A DNA stretch of 47,140 nt from Zavarzinia sp. (GCA_025869435.1 JAOZVS010000128.1:1-47140); one strand, 5' to 3'; positions 26,591-35,086 are shown, numbered from the stretch's first letter. Numbers and translations: made by a program. The notes: a model not told the origin generated them from the letters alone.

Positions 26591-27376
26591 ATGAGCGTGA
26601 AGCAGCTTTTCGATCTCTCGGGCAAGGTCGCCCTGATCACCGGCGGCTCGCGCGGGCTCGGCCTGCAGATGGCCGAGGCGCTGGGCGAAATGGGCGCGAA
26701 GGTCGCGATCGCGGCGCGCAAGCCCGGCGAACTGGCCGAGGCGGAGAAGCGCCTGAGCGCGGCCGGGATCGAGGCGATGTCCGTCGTCGCCGATCTCGGC
26801 GATATCGCGGGCGAGACCATCCCGCGTCTCGTCGGCGCGGTGATGGAGCGTTTCGGCCGGATCGACATCCTGATCAACAACGCGGGCGCGACCTGGGGCG
26901 CCGCGGCCGAGGATTATCCGAAGTCCGCCTGGGACAAGGTGATGACGCTGAACATCGACGCCCCCTTCCTGCTGGCGCAGGAAGTCGGCAAGCAGGCGAT
27001 GATCCCGCAGGGCGGCGGCAAGATCATCAACATCGCCTCTGTCGCGGGGCTTGGCGGCAATCCGCCGAACCTGTCGATGAACACCATCGCCTATAATACC
27101 TCGAAGGGCGCGATGGTGAATTTCACCCGCGCGCTCGCCGCCGAATGGGGCCGTTACAACATCAATGTCAACGCCATCTGCCCCGGCTTCTTCCCCTCGA
27201 AAATGTCGCAAGGGCTGCTCGATCGTTTCAGCACCCAGGTGATCGAGGTGACGCCGCTCGGCCGGCTGGGCGGGGACGAGGACCTGATGGGCGCGGCGGT
27301 GTTTCTCGCCTCGGAAGCGTCGCGGCATGTCACGGGTCAGATGCTGGCGGTGGATGGCGGCGCCTCCGCCACCTGA
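26591..27376 (+). CDS. SDR-family oxidoreductase, FabG-like
   Basis: A 261-residue short-chain dehydrogenase with TGGSRGLG at about residues 17-24, NNAGA near 97, a Ser-containing NIASVAG strand and catalytic Tyr168 and Lys172 in YNTSK. The C-terminal GQMLAVDGGASAT is typical of the FabG/gluconate-dehydrogenase group. The start ATG follows the acyl-CoA dehydrogenase stop after one base. With a dehydrogenase upstream and ligases downstream it could act as a 3-hydroxyacyl-CoA or 3-ketoacyl-CoA enzyme; that role is inferred from context. Confidence 0.9.
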   Translation: MSVKQLFDLSGKVALITGGSRGLGLQMAEALGEMGAKVAIAARKPGELAEAEKRLSAAGIEAMSVVADLGDIAGETIPRLVGAVMERFGRIDILINNAGATWGAAAEDYPKSAWDKVMTLNIDAPFLLAQEVGKQAMIPQGGGKIINIASVAGLGGNPPNLSMNTIAYNTSKGAMVNFTRALAAEWGRYNINVNAICPGFFPSKMSQGLLDRFSTQVIEVTPLGRLGGDEDLMGAAVFLASEASRHVTGQMLAVDGGASAT

Positions 27377-27398
27377 TTGTAAGGAAGGAGCGTAAGGC

Positions 27399-27698
27399 AT
27401 GAAGCAATTGTTCTGGCTGAACGACGAAACCTGGGAAAAGGTGGAGCCCCTGCTGCCGTCCGGCGGCCGTGGCGCCCCCCGCGCCGACGATCGCCGCATC
27501 ATCAGCGGCATCCTGCACATGCTTCACGCGGGCGGACGCTGGCGCGACTGGCCGGCCACCCAATACGGCCCCTATGCCACCGTCTGCAACCGCTATGCCC
27601 GCTGGCGCAAGCAGGGAATCTGGCCGAGAATTCACGATGCCGTGGCCCCGGCGATTCCCGCCCGGGGCGTGAAGGTCGCCGAAGCCGCGCGGCACTGA
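27399..27698 (+). pseudogene. Orphan IS5-type transposase N-terminal domain (DUF4096-like)
   Basis: The 99-residue frame matches the N-terminal domain of IS5-family transposases: FWLNDETWEKVEPLLPSG, then DDRRIISGILHMLHAGGRWRDWP and YATVCNRYARWRKQGIW. The DDE catalytic part that should follow is missing. After about residue 85 the sequence turns into unrelated Ala/Pro/Arg-rich residues, and no second transposase frame or terminal inverted repeat is visible nearby. It has a normal ribosome site (GAAGGAG) and sits in the operon between the second SDR and the hydrolase. It is therefore either a transposon remnant or a small DNA-binding protein kept from one. Codon use is like its neighbours. Confidence 0.7.
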
Positions 27699-27737
27699 AG
27701 ACGGGACCGGGGTGGGGGCGTACTCCCTCACTCCATC

Positions 27738-27761
27738 CCTCTCTCCCAGAGGGGGGAGGGG
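27738..27761. repeat. C/T-rich intergenic hairpin repeat
   Basis: CCTCTCTCCC can pair with GGGGGAGGGG across a four-base loop, with two G-T pairs. With the preceding CTCCCTCACTCCATCC it resembles the dispersed C/T-rich hairpin elements of many proteobacterial genomes. No T-run follows, so it is not an obvious terminator. It separates the transposase remnant from the hydrolase gene and may have arrived with that element. Confidence 0.55.
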
Positions 27762-27846
27762 AAAGCGCCGGATGTTCCGGGTTGCGTTGCGTGCTTCCGG
27801 CCCCGTCGCGGGCCGCCACCGAGGCCAACGAAAGCAGGGCAACCCG

Positions 27847-28614
27847 ATGACGACAGACACCATGATGCGGCCGCCTTCGCCGCTTCTGCTCGCGCTCGAA
27901 TTCCGGGCCTTCGCCGAATTCGGCGGCTATCTCGCCGCCCGCCCCCTCCTCGATCTCGCGCCTTCGGGCGATGGTCATCCGGTGCTGGTGATGCCCGGCC
28001 TCGCGGGGGGCGACGGCTCGACCGCCCCTTTGCGCGCCTTCCTGCGGCGCCGGGGCTATCGCACCCACGGCTGGAAGGCCGGGCGGAACACCGGGCATCC
28101 CGACCTGCTGCCCCTGCTGCAAGATCGGCTGGACGAGATCAGCGCGCGCAGCGGCCGCAAGGTCAGCCTGATCGGCTGGAGCGCCGGCGGCCTCTACGCC
28201 CGGGAAATCGCCAAGCTGGCGCCAGAGAAGGTGCGCCAGGTGATCACCCTCGGCAGTCCCTTCGCCGGGACCTCGGACGTTTCCAACGTGAAGCGCCTGC
28301 ATCAATGGCTGAGCGGAAGGCGCGGCGACGATCCGGCCCTGCGCGAGCGGTTGCGGGCGACGCCGCCCCAGCCGGTGACCTGCATCTATACCCGCTCGGA
28401 CGGCATCGTGCCCTGGCAACGCTGTATCGAGACCCCGCGCGAGACGGTCGAGAATATCGAGGTGCCGGGCAGTCATTCGGGCCTTGGTCATAATCCGGCC
28501 GTGCTCTATGCCATCGCCGACCGGCTGGCCCGGCCGGAAGGCGATGCGACGCCCTTTTCCCGCGGTGGCTGGCGTCGCCTCGTCTATCCTTCCCCCACGC
28601 GGCAGGAGGCCTGA
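27847..28614 (+). CDS. Alpha/beta-fold hydrolase (lipase/esterase-like)
   Basis: A 255-residue hydrolase. GWSAGG places the nucleophile at Ser112, HPVLVMPGLAGGDGS forms the oxyanion-side strand, and the late SHSGLGHNPAVLYAIADRL supplies the His. I chose the ATG at 27847; the longer frame from 27712 is encoded by the hairpin repeat and is not conserved-looking. The protein resembles triacylglycerol lipase or PHA-depolymerase-like proteins often found beside WS/DGAT acyltransferases. The WS/DGAT gene starts four bases after its stop, so the two may act on the same ester pool, one making and one cleaving. Substrate is inferred. Confidence 0.88.
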   Translation: MTTDTMMRPPSPLLLALEFRAFAEFGGYLAARPLLDLAPSGDGHPVLVMPGLAGGDGSTAPLRAFLRRRGYRTHGWKAGRNTGHPDLLPLLQDRLDEISARSGRKVSLIGWSAGGLYAREIAKLAPEKVRQVITLGSPFAGTSDVSNVKRLHQWLSGRRGDDPALRERLRATPPQPVTCIYTRSDGIVPWQRCIETPRETVENIEVPGSHSGLGHNPAVLYAIADRLARPEGDATPFSRGGWRRLVYPSPTRQEA

Positions 28615-28617
28615 GCC

Positions 28618-30042
28618 ATGCAGCAACTCTCGGGGATCGACACCACCTTCCTCAACATCGAGAGCAACACCTGCCCGATGCATGTCGGCGGGCTCGTGCT
28701 GCTGCAGCCGCCGCCGGGTCAGACGCCGGAACAGAGCTTCCGGGCGATCTTCGATCTCGTCGAAAGCCGGCTCGATCATATTCCGCCCATGCGCCGCCGG
28801 CTGTTGATGACGCCGCTCGACATCGATCATCCGTTCTGGATCGAGGACCCGGATTTCGATCTCGTTCATCACATCCGCCGCCGCGCCCTGCCGAGCCCGG
28901 GCGGCCGCGCCGAACTGGATGCCCTGGTGTGCGAGCTGGCGGCCACGCGGCTCGACCGCAATCTGCCGCTTTGGGAATTGCATGTGGTCGAGGGGCTGGA
29001 GGGCGGGCGTATCGCCGTCATCACCAAGATGCATCATGCCGCGATCGACGGAGTCTCCGGCGCGGAAATCCTGACGACCCTGCTCGATCTCACGCCCGAA
29101 ACAGCGACCTTGCCGCCGCCGGACAGGCCCTGGCGGCCGGACGACATGCCCTCGCTCACCCGGCGCCTGTTCGCCACGGCGAAATCCCTGTCGCGCCGGC
29201 CGGGTGATTCCTTCCGCCTGATCAAATCGACCATGCCCGTGCTGGCCAGCCTGGGGCGCGAGGCGATCGAGCGCGGCAAGCTGATCCTGCAGGGCGAATC
29301 CACCCGCAGCGTGATCGGCCTTGCCCCGCGCACCCGTTTCAACCGCCAGATCACCGCCCGCCGGTCCTACGCCCACGGCGGCTTTCCGCTGGCGACCATC
29401 AAGACCATCCGCAAGGCGTTCGGCGTCACGCTGAACGATGTCGTGCTCGCGGTCTGCGCCGATGCCCTGCGCGCCTATCTCGACGAGCGGGGGGAATTGC
29501 CACGCCATTCGCTGATCGCGGGCGTGCCCATGTCGACGAGGCCGGAAGACCAGAAGGGCACGGGCGGCAATCACGTCACCTTCCTGCGCACCGCCCTGCA
29601 CACGGACGAGCCCGACGCGGTGACCCGCCTCGGCAAGATCAGCGGCGACATGGCGGCGGCCAAGGAAAAGATGCGCGCCCTGCCGGCCAGCCTGATGGGC
29701 GACTGGGCCAAGGTGCCGTCGCCGGCCCTGATGGCGCGGGCGGCAAGGCTCTACGAGAATTTCGGCATCCAGAGTTTCCACGCCCCGGCCTTCAACGTGG
29801 TGATCTCCAACGTGCCCGGGCCGCCGGTGCCGCTCTATTTCGCCGGGCTGAAGGTGCTGGCCAATCACCCCGTGAGCATTCCCTTCCACGGCGTCGGCTT
29901 CAACATCACCCTGATGAGCTATTGCGACAGTATCGATTACGGCCTGACCGCCGATCACGACACGGTTCCCGACATCGGTCATTTCGCCGACCTGATGCGG
30001 GCCGCGATGGAGAGGTTGAGCCAGGCCGCCGCGGCGGCATGA
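28618..30042 (+). CDS. Wax ester synthase / diacylglycerol acyltransferase (WS/DGAT)
   Basis: A 474-residue acyltransferase of the bacterial WS/DGAT family, which esterifies a fatty alcohol or diacylglycerol with an acyl-CoA to make storage wax or triacylglycerol at the inner membrane. The catalytic HHAAIDG motif is at about residues 139-145. Family features follow: PLWELHVVEGL, LNDVVLAVCADALRAYL, and NVVISNVPGPPVPLYFAG near the C-terminus. The N-terminus MQQLSGIDTTFLNIES is the usual family start. An acyl-CoA ligase that could supply its substrate comes directly downstream. Such enzymes are common in actinobacteria and marine gammaproteobacteria and less so in alphaproteobacteria. Confidence 0.93.
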   Translation: MQQLSGIDTTFLNIESNTCPMHVGGLVLLQPPPGQTPEQSFRAIFDLVESRLDHIPPMRRRLLMTPLDIDHPFWIEDPDFDLVHHIRRRALPSPGGRAELDALVCELAATRLDRNLPLWELHVVEGLEGGRIAVITKMHHAAIDGVSGAEILTTLLDLTPETATLPPPDRPWRPDDMPSLTRRLFATAKSLSRRPGDSFRLIKSTMPVLASLGREAIERGKLILQGESTRSVIGLAPRTRFNRQITARRSYAHGGFPLATIKTIRKAFGVTLNDVVLAVCADALRAYLDERGELPRHSLIAGVPMSTRPEDQKGTGGNHVTFLRTALHTDEPDAVTRLGKISGDMAAAKEKMRALPASLMGDWAKVPSPALMARAARLYENFGIQSFHAPAFNVVISNVPGPPVPLYFAGLKVLANHPVSIPFHGVGFNITLMSYCDSIDYGLTADHDTVPDIGHFADLMRAAMERLSQAAAAA

Positions 30043-30069
30043 CAGGGCAACCGGCAAGGAGAGGACAGT

Positions 30070-31788
30070 ATGAGTAACCCCAAGGCCAGCGGCGCCGTCG
30101 ACTTCCAGAAATCCTATCCGCCGGGCGTGCGCTGGGATTCGCCGCTGCCGGGCGGCGCGGTGCAGGATATTCTCATTCGGACCGCCGCCGAATTCCCCGG
30201 CCATGTCGCCGTCGATTTCAACGGCGCCGAAATCACCTATGGCGCGCTGCAGGGCCTCGTCATGCGCGCGGCCAAGGGCTTTCGGGCGCTCGGCGTCGGG
30301 CCGGGGGTTCATGTCGGGCTCTATCTGCCGAACTGCCCGCATTACATCATCGCCTTTTTCGGCGTGCTGACGGCGGGCGGCACCGTGGTCAATTATTCGC
30401 CGCTCGATGCCGCGCGGGTGCTGGAACACAAGGTCGAGGACAGCGAGACCGATATTCTCGTCACCCTCGACCTCAAGGTGCTCTATCCCCAGATGGCGGC
30501 CTTGCTCGGCCATTCCCGGCTGAAGAAACTGATCGTCGGCAATATCGGCGATTTCTCGACCGAGCCCGAGACGGTGGCCTCCTTCCTCAAGGCGGCGGGC
30601 CAGACCGCCGACGTGCCGGCGGGCGATGCGTATCACCTGACGTTCCGCGACCTGATCGACAATGACGGCGCGGTGGCGCCCTTCCTGGTCGCCGATCCGG
30701 CGAAGTGCCTCGCCGTCCTGCAGTACACGGGCGGCACCACGGGCCTGCCCAAGGGCGCCATGCTGTCCCACGCCAATCTGACCGCGGCCCAGGCGCAACT
30801 GCTCGAACTCTGCTCGGGCGACGAGCCCCTTCTCGAGATCGGCAAGGAACGCATCCTCGCGGTCCTGCCGCTGTTTCACATCTATGCCCTGTCGGTCAAC
30901 ATGCTGCTGGGCATCACGATCGCGGCGCGTCTCGTGCTGCACGCCAAATTCGAGGCGGAGGCGGCGCTCCGCACCCTGACCGACCAGCGCATCACCTTCT
31001 TCCCGGGCGTTCCCACCATGTATGCCGGGCTGATCAACCATCCCGGCATGGCCAAGGCTGATCTGACCGCGCTGAAATTCTGCGGCTCCGGCGGCGCGCC
31101 CCTGCCGGTCGAGCTGGCGGAGCGTTTTCTCCGCCTGACCGGCTGTCACCTCACCGAAGGCTGGGGCATGACCGAGACCACGGCGACCGGCACCTTCACC
31201 CCGGCGCGCGGCCTGCACAAATCCGGCTCCTGCGGCGTGCCGGTGCCCCATGTCCGGCTGAAGTTCATCGATGTCGCGGACCACACGCGCGAGGTCGGCC
31301 CGGGCGAGCGGGGCGAGCTGTGCATCGCCGGCCCCAATGTCATGACGGGTTACTGGAAGAAGCCGTCGGCCAATGTCGAATCCTTCACGGCCGATGGCTA
31401 TTTCCGCACCGGCGATGTCGCCTGGATGGACGATGATGGTTACGTCTTCATCGTCGACCGCACCAAGGACATGATCCTGTGCGGCGGCTTCAACGTCTAT
31501 CCTCGGGTGATCGAGGAAGCGGTCTACGAGCATCCCTCGGTGTCGGAAGCGACGGCGATCGGCATTCACGATGCTTATCGCGGTCAGGCGCCCAAGGTGT
31601 TCATCACCCTGAAGGCCGGCGCCGCCCCCGTCACCCTCGAGGAGATGCAGGCCTTCCTGAAGTCCCGCCTTGGCAAGCACGAGATGATCGCCGCGCTGGA
31701 AATCCGCGACGAATTGCCGAAGACCCCGGTCGGCAAACTGTCGAAAAAAGAACTGGTCGAAGAAGAAGCAAGGAAACAGCAGCCATGA
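30070..31788 (+). CDS. Long-chain-fatty-acid--CoA ligase (FadD-like)
   Basis: A 572-residue AMP-forming ligase that activates a fatty acid to acyl-CoA through an acyl-adenylate. The phosphate loop YTGGTTGLPKGAM is at about residues 219-231, GWGMTETT is near 364, YFRTGDVAWMDDDGYVFIVD marks the hinge, and TPVGKLSKKEL carries the catalytic Lys. Ribosome site AAGGAGAGG precedes the ATG. Its stop overlaps the start of the MDR oxidoreductase as ATGA. Placed between a WS/DGAT and reductases, it most likely supplies acyl-CoA to esterification or to the dehydrogenase upstream. Confidence 0.93.
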   Translation: MSNPKASGAVDFQKSYPPGVRWDSPLPGGAVQDILIRTAAEFPGHVAVDFNGAEITYGALQGLVMRAAKGFRALGVGPGVHVGLYLPNCPHYIIAFFGVLTAGGTVVNYSPLDAARVLEHKVEDSETDILVTLDLKVLYPQMAALLGHSRLKKLIVGNIGDFSTEPETVASFLKAAGQTADVPAGDAYHLTFRDLIDNDGAVAPFLVADPAKCLAVLQYTGGTTGLPKGAMLSHANLTAAQAQLLELCSGDEPLLEIGKERILAVLPLFHIYALSVNMLLGITIAARLVLHAKFEAEAALRTLTDQRITFFPGVPTMYAGLINHPGMAKADLTALKFCGSGGAPLPVELAERFLRLTGCHLTEGWGMTETTATGTFTPARGLHKSGSCGVPVPHVRLKFIDVADHTREVGPGERGELCIAGPNVMTGYWKKPSANVESFTADGYFRTGDVAWMDDDGYVFIVDRTKDMILCGGFNVYPRVIEEAVYEHPSVSEATAIGIHDAYRGQAPKVFITLKAGAAPVTLEEMQAFLKSRLGKHEMIAALEIRDELPKTPVGKLSKKELVEEEARKQQP

Positions 31789-32795
31789 CCCCGGCGATCA
31801 ATCACCAGTGGCGCCTCGCGGCCCGGCCGAACGGCCTGCCCAAACCGTCCGACTGGCACTTCACCAGCGAGGCCCCGCCCGTGCCCGGCCCGGGCGCGGT
31901 TCTCGTCCAGGTGCTCTATCTCTCGCTCGATCCGGCCATGCGCGGCTGGATGAACGAGGGGAAATCCTATGTTCCGCCGGTCGGCATCGGCGAGGTGATG
32001 CGGGCGCTCGGCCTTGGGCGGGTGGTCGCGTCCAATGATCCGTCGCTCGCCGTCGGCGATCATGTCGTCGGCATCACCGGCGTGCAGGACTATGCCGTCG
32101 CGGCGGCCAAGGACATGACCCGGATCGATCCGGCGCTGGCACCGCTGCCGACCTGGCTCGGTGTTCTGGGAATGCCAGGGATGACGGCCTATTTCGGCCT
32201 GCTCGATGTCGGCCAGCCGAAGCCGGGCGAGACCGTGGTGGTTTCGGGCGCGGCGGGGGCGGTCGGCGGGCTGGTCGGCCAGATCGCCAAGCTGAAGGGT
32301 TGCCGCGTGATCGGCATCGCCGGCGGCGCCGACAAATGCCGCTATGTCGTCGATGAACTCGGCTTCGATGGCGTCATCGATTACAAGGCCGAGGATGTGC
32401 GGAAAGGCCTGCGCGCCCTCGCCCCCAAGGGCGTCGACGTCTATTTCGACAATGTCGGCGGCGATATCCTTGACACGGTCCTCGCCCAGCTGGCCCGGGG
32501 CGCTCGCATCGCCATCTGCGGCGCCATCTCGCAGTATAATTCGACCGAGGGTGTGAAGGGCCCGGCCAATTACATGTCGCTGCTCGTGAACCGGGCGCGG
32601 ATGCAGGGCTTCGTCGTCTTCGACTATGCCGCCCGCTATGGGGAAGCCGCGCGCGACATCGCGGGCTGGATCGCCGAAGGCAAGGTGAAGGCCAGGGAAG
32701 ACGTGGCCGTCGGGTTGGAAAACTTCCCGGCCACCCTGCTGAAACTCTTCAAGGGCGAGAATTTCGGCAAGCTGGTGCTGAAAGTCGCCGACTGA
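31785..32795 (+). CDS. Zinc-free medium-chain NADP-dependent oxidoreductase (CurA / leukotriene B4 dehydrogenase-like)
   Basis: A 336-residue reductase. The cofactor loop SGAAGAVGGLVGQIAKLKGC is at about residues 153-170, and no zinc-ligand Cys pattern is present. The start NHQWRLAARPNGLPKPSDW and the LSLDPAMRGWMNE segment are characteristic of the group that reduces alpha,beta-unsaturated ketones and enals with NADPH. I chose the ATG at 31785 because it forms an ATGA overlap with the ligase stop; the longer frame is a read-through of the ligase in another frame. As the last gene of the lipid operon it could saturate enoyl intermediates or detoxify reactive enals from fatty acids. Confidence 0.9.
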   Translation: MTPAINHQWRLAARPNGLPKPSDWHFTSEAPPVPGPGAVLVQVLYLSLDPAMRGWMNEGKSYVPPVGIGEVMRALGLGRVVASNDPSLAVGDHVVGITGVQDYAVAAAKDMTRIDPALAPLPTWLGVLGMPGMTAYFGLLDVGQPKPGETVVVSGAAGAVGGLVGQIAKLKGCRVIGIAGGADKCRYVVDELGFDGVIDYKAEDVRKGLRALAPKGVDVYFDNVGGDILDTVLAQLARGARIAICGAISQYNSTEGVKGPANYMSLLVNRARMQGFVVFDYAARYGEAARDIAGWIAEGKVKAREDVAVGLENFPATLLKLFKGENFGKLVLKVAD

Positions 32796-32830
32796 AGGTT
32801 TGCGATGTCACGGATCGGGGGGCCGGCCCG

Positions 32831-32859
32831 TCATCTCTTCATCCACCACGGAGAGATGA
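32831..32859 (+). promoter_or_regulatory. Hairpin overlapping the ribosome site of the AhpD-like gene
   Basis: Arms TCATCTCT and AGAGATGA, separated by 13 bases, form a perfect 8-base stem. The right arm overlaps the GGAGAG ribosome site and ends one base before the ATG at 32861. Folded in mRNA it would hide the site, so it could limit translation. It may also be chance. Confidence 0.45.
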
Positions 32860-32860
32860 C

Positions 32861-33301
32861 ATGACCCCCCGATTGATCGCCCACGAAGTCCTGCCCGCCG
32901 CCATGAAACCCATGATGGCGCTCGAGGCCTATATCCGGGGCTGCGGCCTCGACCATGCGCTGGTCGAACTGGTGAAGACCCGGGCCTCGCAGATCAATGG
33001 CTGCGCCTTCTGCCTGCACATGCACACGCGCGATGCCCGCGCCGCCGGCGAGACCGAGGCCCGGCTCCATCTTCTCGGCGCCTGGCGGGAATCGCCGCTC
33101 TATACCCCTCGGGAGCGTGCCGCCCTCGCCTGGACCGAAGCCCTGACCCTGGTCGCGGAAAGCCACGCCCCCGACGCGGATTACGAGGCGGCGCGGGCGC
33201 TGTTCACGCCCGAGGAGATGGTGAATCTCACCCTGCTGATCGGCACGATCAACAGCTGGAACCGGATCGCCATCGGCTTTCGCTACGCCCATCCGGTCTG
33301 A
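32861..33301 (+). CDS. AhpD/carboxymuconolactone decarboxylase family protein
   Basis: A 146-residue alkylhydroperoxidase-like protein. The redox pair is Cys48 and Cys51 in CAFCLHMH, followed by His53, within the usual KTRASQINGC context. LGAWRESPLYTPRERAALAWTE and the EEMVNLTLLIGTINSWNRI helix are family features. The CxxC type reduces peroxides or acts as a thiol-disulfide partner. It follows the lipid operon after 65 bases, with its own hairpin-containing leader, and converges with the next LysR gene, eight bases apart. A role in lipid peroxide defence would fit the context but is inference. Confidence 0.9.
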   Translation: MTPRLIAHEVLPAAMKPMMALEAYIRGCGLDHALVELVKTRASQINGCAFCLHMHTRDARAAGETEARLHLLGAWRESPLYTPRERAALAWTEALTLVAESHAPDADYEAARALFTPEEMVNLTLLIGTINSWNRIAIGFRYAHPV

Positions 33302-33308
33302 GCTGTCC

Positions 33309-34226
33309 TCAGGGGGCGCCCCGCGAGCGACAACGGGCGCCCACCGTCTCGACCAGGAAATCGACGAAGGCCCGCACCTTGGGGCTGAGATGGCGGCCGG
33401 GCGGATAGATCACATAGATCGAATGGCTGGCGAGGCGAAAGCCGCCGAGGTCGATCGGCACCAGCCGTCCGCCCGCGACATCGAGTTCGGCCAGGAAATC
33501 CGGCGTCCGCCAGATGCCGAGGCCACCGACGGCGGAGGCCCGCAGAACGTCGCCATTATTGGCCGTCAGCCGGCCCTTGGGGCGGATCCGCCGTTCTTCG
33601 CCGGCCTCGTTGCGGAAGATCCATTCGTCGCCCGTCGCCGACAGCGAATATTGCAGGCAATCGTGCTCCATCAAGTCTTCCGGGACCTGGGGGGTGCCCC
33701 GCCGCGCGAGGTAATCGGGCGAGGCGCAGACGACGGGCAGCACGCCGCCGATGCGCCGGCCGATCATGCTGGTGTCGCCGAGTTCGCTGCGGATGCGGAC
33801 GCCGACGTCGAAACCTTCCTCGACCAGGTCGACCACCCGGTCGTTCATCACGAGATCGACGGTGATGTCGGGATAGCGCTCGAGGAAACGGGGCAGCAGC
33901 GGCCCGAGGTCCGACAGGCCGAAGGACATGGGGGCATTGATGCGCAGGCGCCCGCGCGGCTGCGCCTCCATCTGGCCGACCGCGGCCTCCAGATCCGTGA
34001 CATCGTCGAGCACGCGGACGCAGCGCTCGTATACCGCCTGGCCGGTTTCGGTCAGGGCGAGGCGCCTCGTCGTCCGGTGCAGCAACTGGGCGCCGAGATG
34101 GGCCTCCAGCGCCGCGACATGCTTGCTGGTCGCGGCATTGGACAGGTTCAGATCGCGCGCCGCCCCCGCGAAGGAGCCGAGTTCCACCACCCGGCGGAAT
34201 ACCGCCATCGCCGCCAACCGATCCAT
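33309..34226 (-). CDS. LysR-family transcriptional regulator (AaeR/DmlR-type)
   Basis: A 305-residue regulator. The start MDRLAAMAVFRRVVELGSFA and the helix-turn-helix region AARDLNLSNAATSKHVAALE are typical of the large proteobacterial LysR subgroup that controls a divergent oxidoreductase. The LHRTTRRLALTETGQAVYER wing follows. The effector domain begins around residue 90 with GRLRINAPMSFG. It faces a WrbA-type quinone reductase gene across 116 bases containing a perfect dyad, so it probably controls both itself and that gene, perhaps in response to quinones or electrophiles. Confidence 0.93.
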   Translation of the reverse strand: MDRLAAMAVFRRVVELGSFAGAARDLNLSNAATSKHVAALEAHLGAQLLHRTTRRLALTETGQAVYERCVRVLDDVTDLEAAVGQMEAQPRGRLRINAPMSFGLSDLGPLLPRFLERYPDITVDLVMNDRVVDLVEEGFDVGVRIRSELGDTSMIGRRIGGVLPVVCASPDYLARRGTPQVPEDLMEHDCLQYSLSATGDEWIFRNEAGEERRIRPKGRLTANNGDVLRASAVGGLGIWRTPDFLAELDVAGGRLVPIDLGGFRLASHSIYVIYPPGRHLSPKVRAFVDFLVETVGARCRSRGAP

Positions 34227-34241
34227 GGTTCTCCCGCCACT

Positions 34242-34258
34242 GTTTCCAAATCGGAAAC
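34242..34258. promoter_or_regulatory. Perfect dyad, candidate LysR operator
   Basis: GTTTCC-AAATC-GGAAAC is a perfect 6-5-6 dyad lying 16 bases upstream of the LysR start and about 85 bases upstream of the wrbA-like start. Its length and spacing are as expected for a LysR recognition site that also allows autoregulation. Confidence 0.65.
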
Positions 34259-34342
34259 GATTATGTGCGAAGTCCCGCGATTATCAAAGGGTGCCTCGAG
34301 GCCTAACTTCCGGTCATCGAATTTCTGGAAGGACGCAACATC

Positions 34343-34945
34343 ATGACCAAGGTTCTCGTGCTCTATCATTCCTCCTACGGCCATATCGAGACGCTGGCCG
34401 GCGCGATCGCCGAAGGCGCGGCCTCGGTCGAGGGGGTCGAGGTCACCGTGAAGCGCGTGCCGGAGCTGATGGATGCCGAGATGATGAAGCAGTTCGGCAT
34501 GAAGCCGGACCAGGCGGCGCCGATCGCCACCCCGGCCGAACTGGTCGATTACGACGCGATCATCTTCGGCACCCCGACCCGCTTCGGCATGATGACCGCG
34601 CAGATGCGCAACTTCCTCGACCAGACCGGTGGCCTCTGGGCCAAGGGCGCGCTGATCGGCAAGGTCGGCAGCGTCTTCACCTCGAGCGCGACCCAGCACG
34701 CGGGCCAGGAATCGACCATCCTGTCGTTCCACACCACCCTGCTGCACCATGGTTTCGTCATCGTCGGCGTGCCCTTCTCGGAGCCGGCCATGTTCCAGAC
34801 TTCGGAAGTCAGCGGCGGCTCGCCCTACGGCGCGTCGACCATCGCGGCCGGTGACGGCAGCCGTCAGCCGAGCGAGAACGAGCTGAAGATCGCCCGGCAC
34901 CAGGGCAAGCACGTGGCCGGCATCGCCGCCAAGCTGAAGGCGTAA
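34343..34945 (+). CDS. wrbA: NAD(P)H:quinone oxidoreductase, WrbA family
   Basis: A 200-residue flavodoxin-like FMN enzyme that reduces quinones by two electrons. [12 protein letters not shown] binds the FMN phosphate, [20 protein letters not shown] and [16 protein letters not shown] are the family signatures, and [20 protein letters not shown] occurs near the end. A GGAAGGA ribosome site precedes the ATG. It is divergent from the LysR gene and followed by two hairpins, the second a strong terminator, so it is probably a single-gene transcript. Confidence 0.95.
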   Translation: MTKVLVLYHSSYGHIETLAGAIAEGAASVEGVEVTVKRVPELMDAEMMKQFGMKPDQAAPIATPAELVDYDAIIFGTPTRFGMMTAQMRNFLDQTGGLWAKGALIGKVGSVFTSSATQHAGQESTILSFHTTLLHHGFVIVGVPFSEPAMFQTSEVSGGSPYGASTIAAGDGSRQPSENELKIARHQGKHVAGIAAKLKA

Positions 34946-34951
34946 CCGGGC

Positions 34952-35054
34952 AGGGACCTTCCCCCGGTCCCTCAGTCCCCTTTCCCGCCCTCCACGAAGG
35001 GGACGCCCGGCCGACGGCCCTCTTCCTCCCCCCGGGAAGAGGGCCGTCTCTTGT
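34952..35054 (+). terminator. Tandem hairpins and terminator after wrbA
   Basis: A first hairpin pairs AGGGACC (34952-34958) with GGTCCCT (34966-34972). A second has perfect 14-base arms at 35013-35026 and 35035-35048 around an eight-base loop, followed by TCTTGTT. The second is a convincing intrinsic terminator. It also shows that the open frame starting at 35051 is too long and that the DUF1491 gene starts later. Confidence 0.8.
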
Positions 35055-35086
35055 TCGGGGCCGGCATCCGGTGTTTCATCGGCGCC

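Noticed and set aside
24430-26880. An 816-codon minus-strand open frame over SDR and acyl-CoA dehydrogenase
   Set aside because: It has no family motif and the plus-strand genes have strong ones.
27712-27846. N-terminal extension of the alpha/beta hydrolase
   Set aside because: These codons fall in a C/T-rich hairpin repeat and the fold starts after the ATG at 27847.
27502-31680. A 1392-codon minus-strand open frame over the hydrolase, WS/DGAT and ligase genes
   Set aside because: It is antisense to clearly motif-bearing genes and has low-complexity composition.
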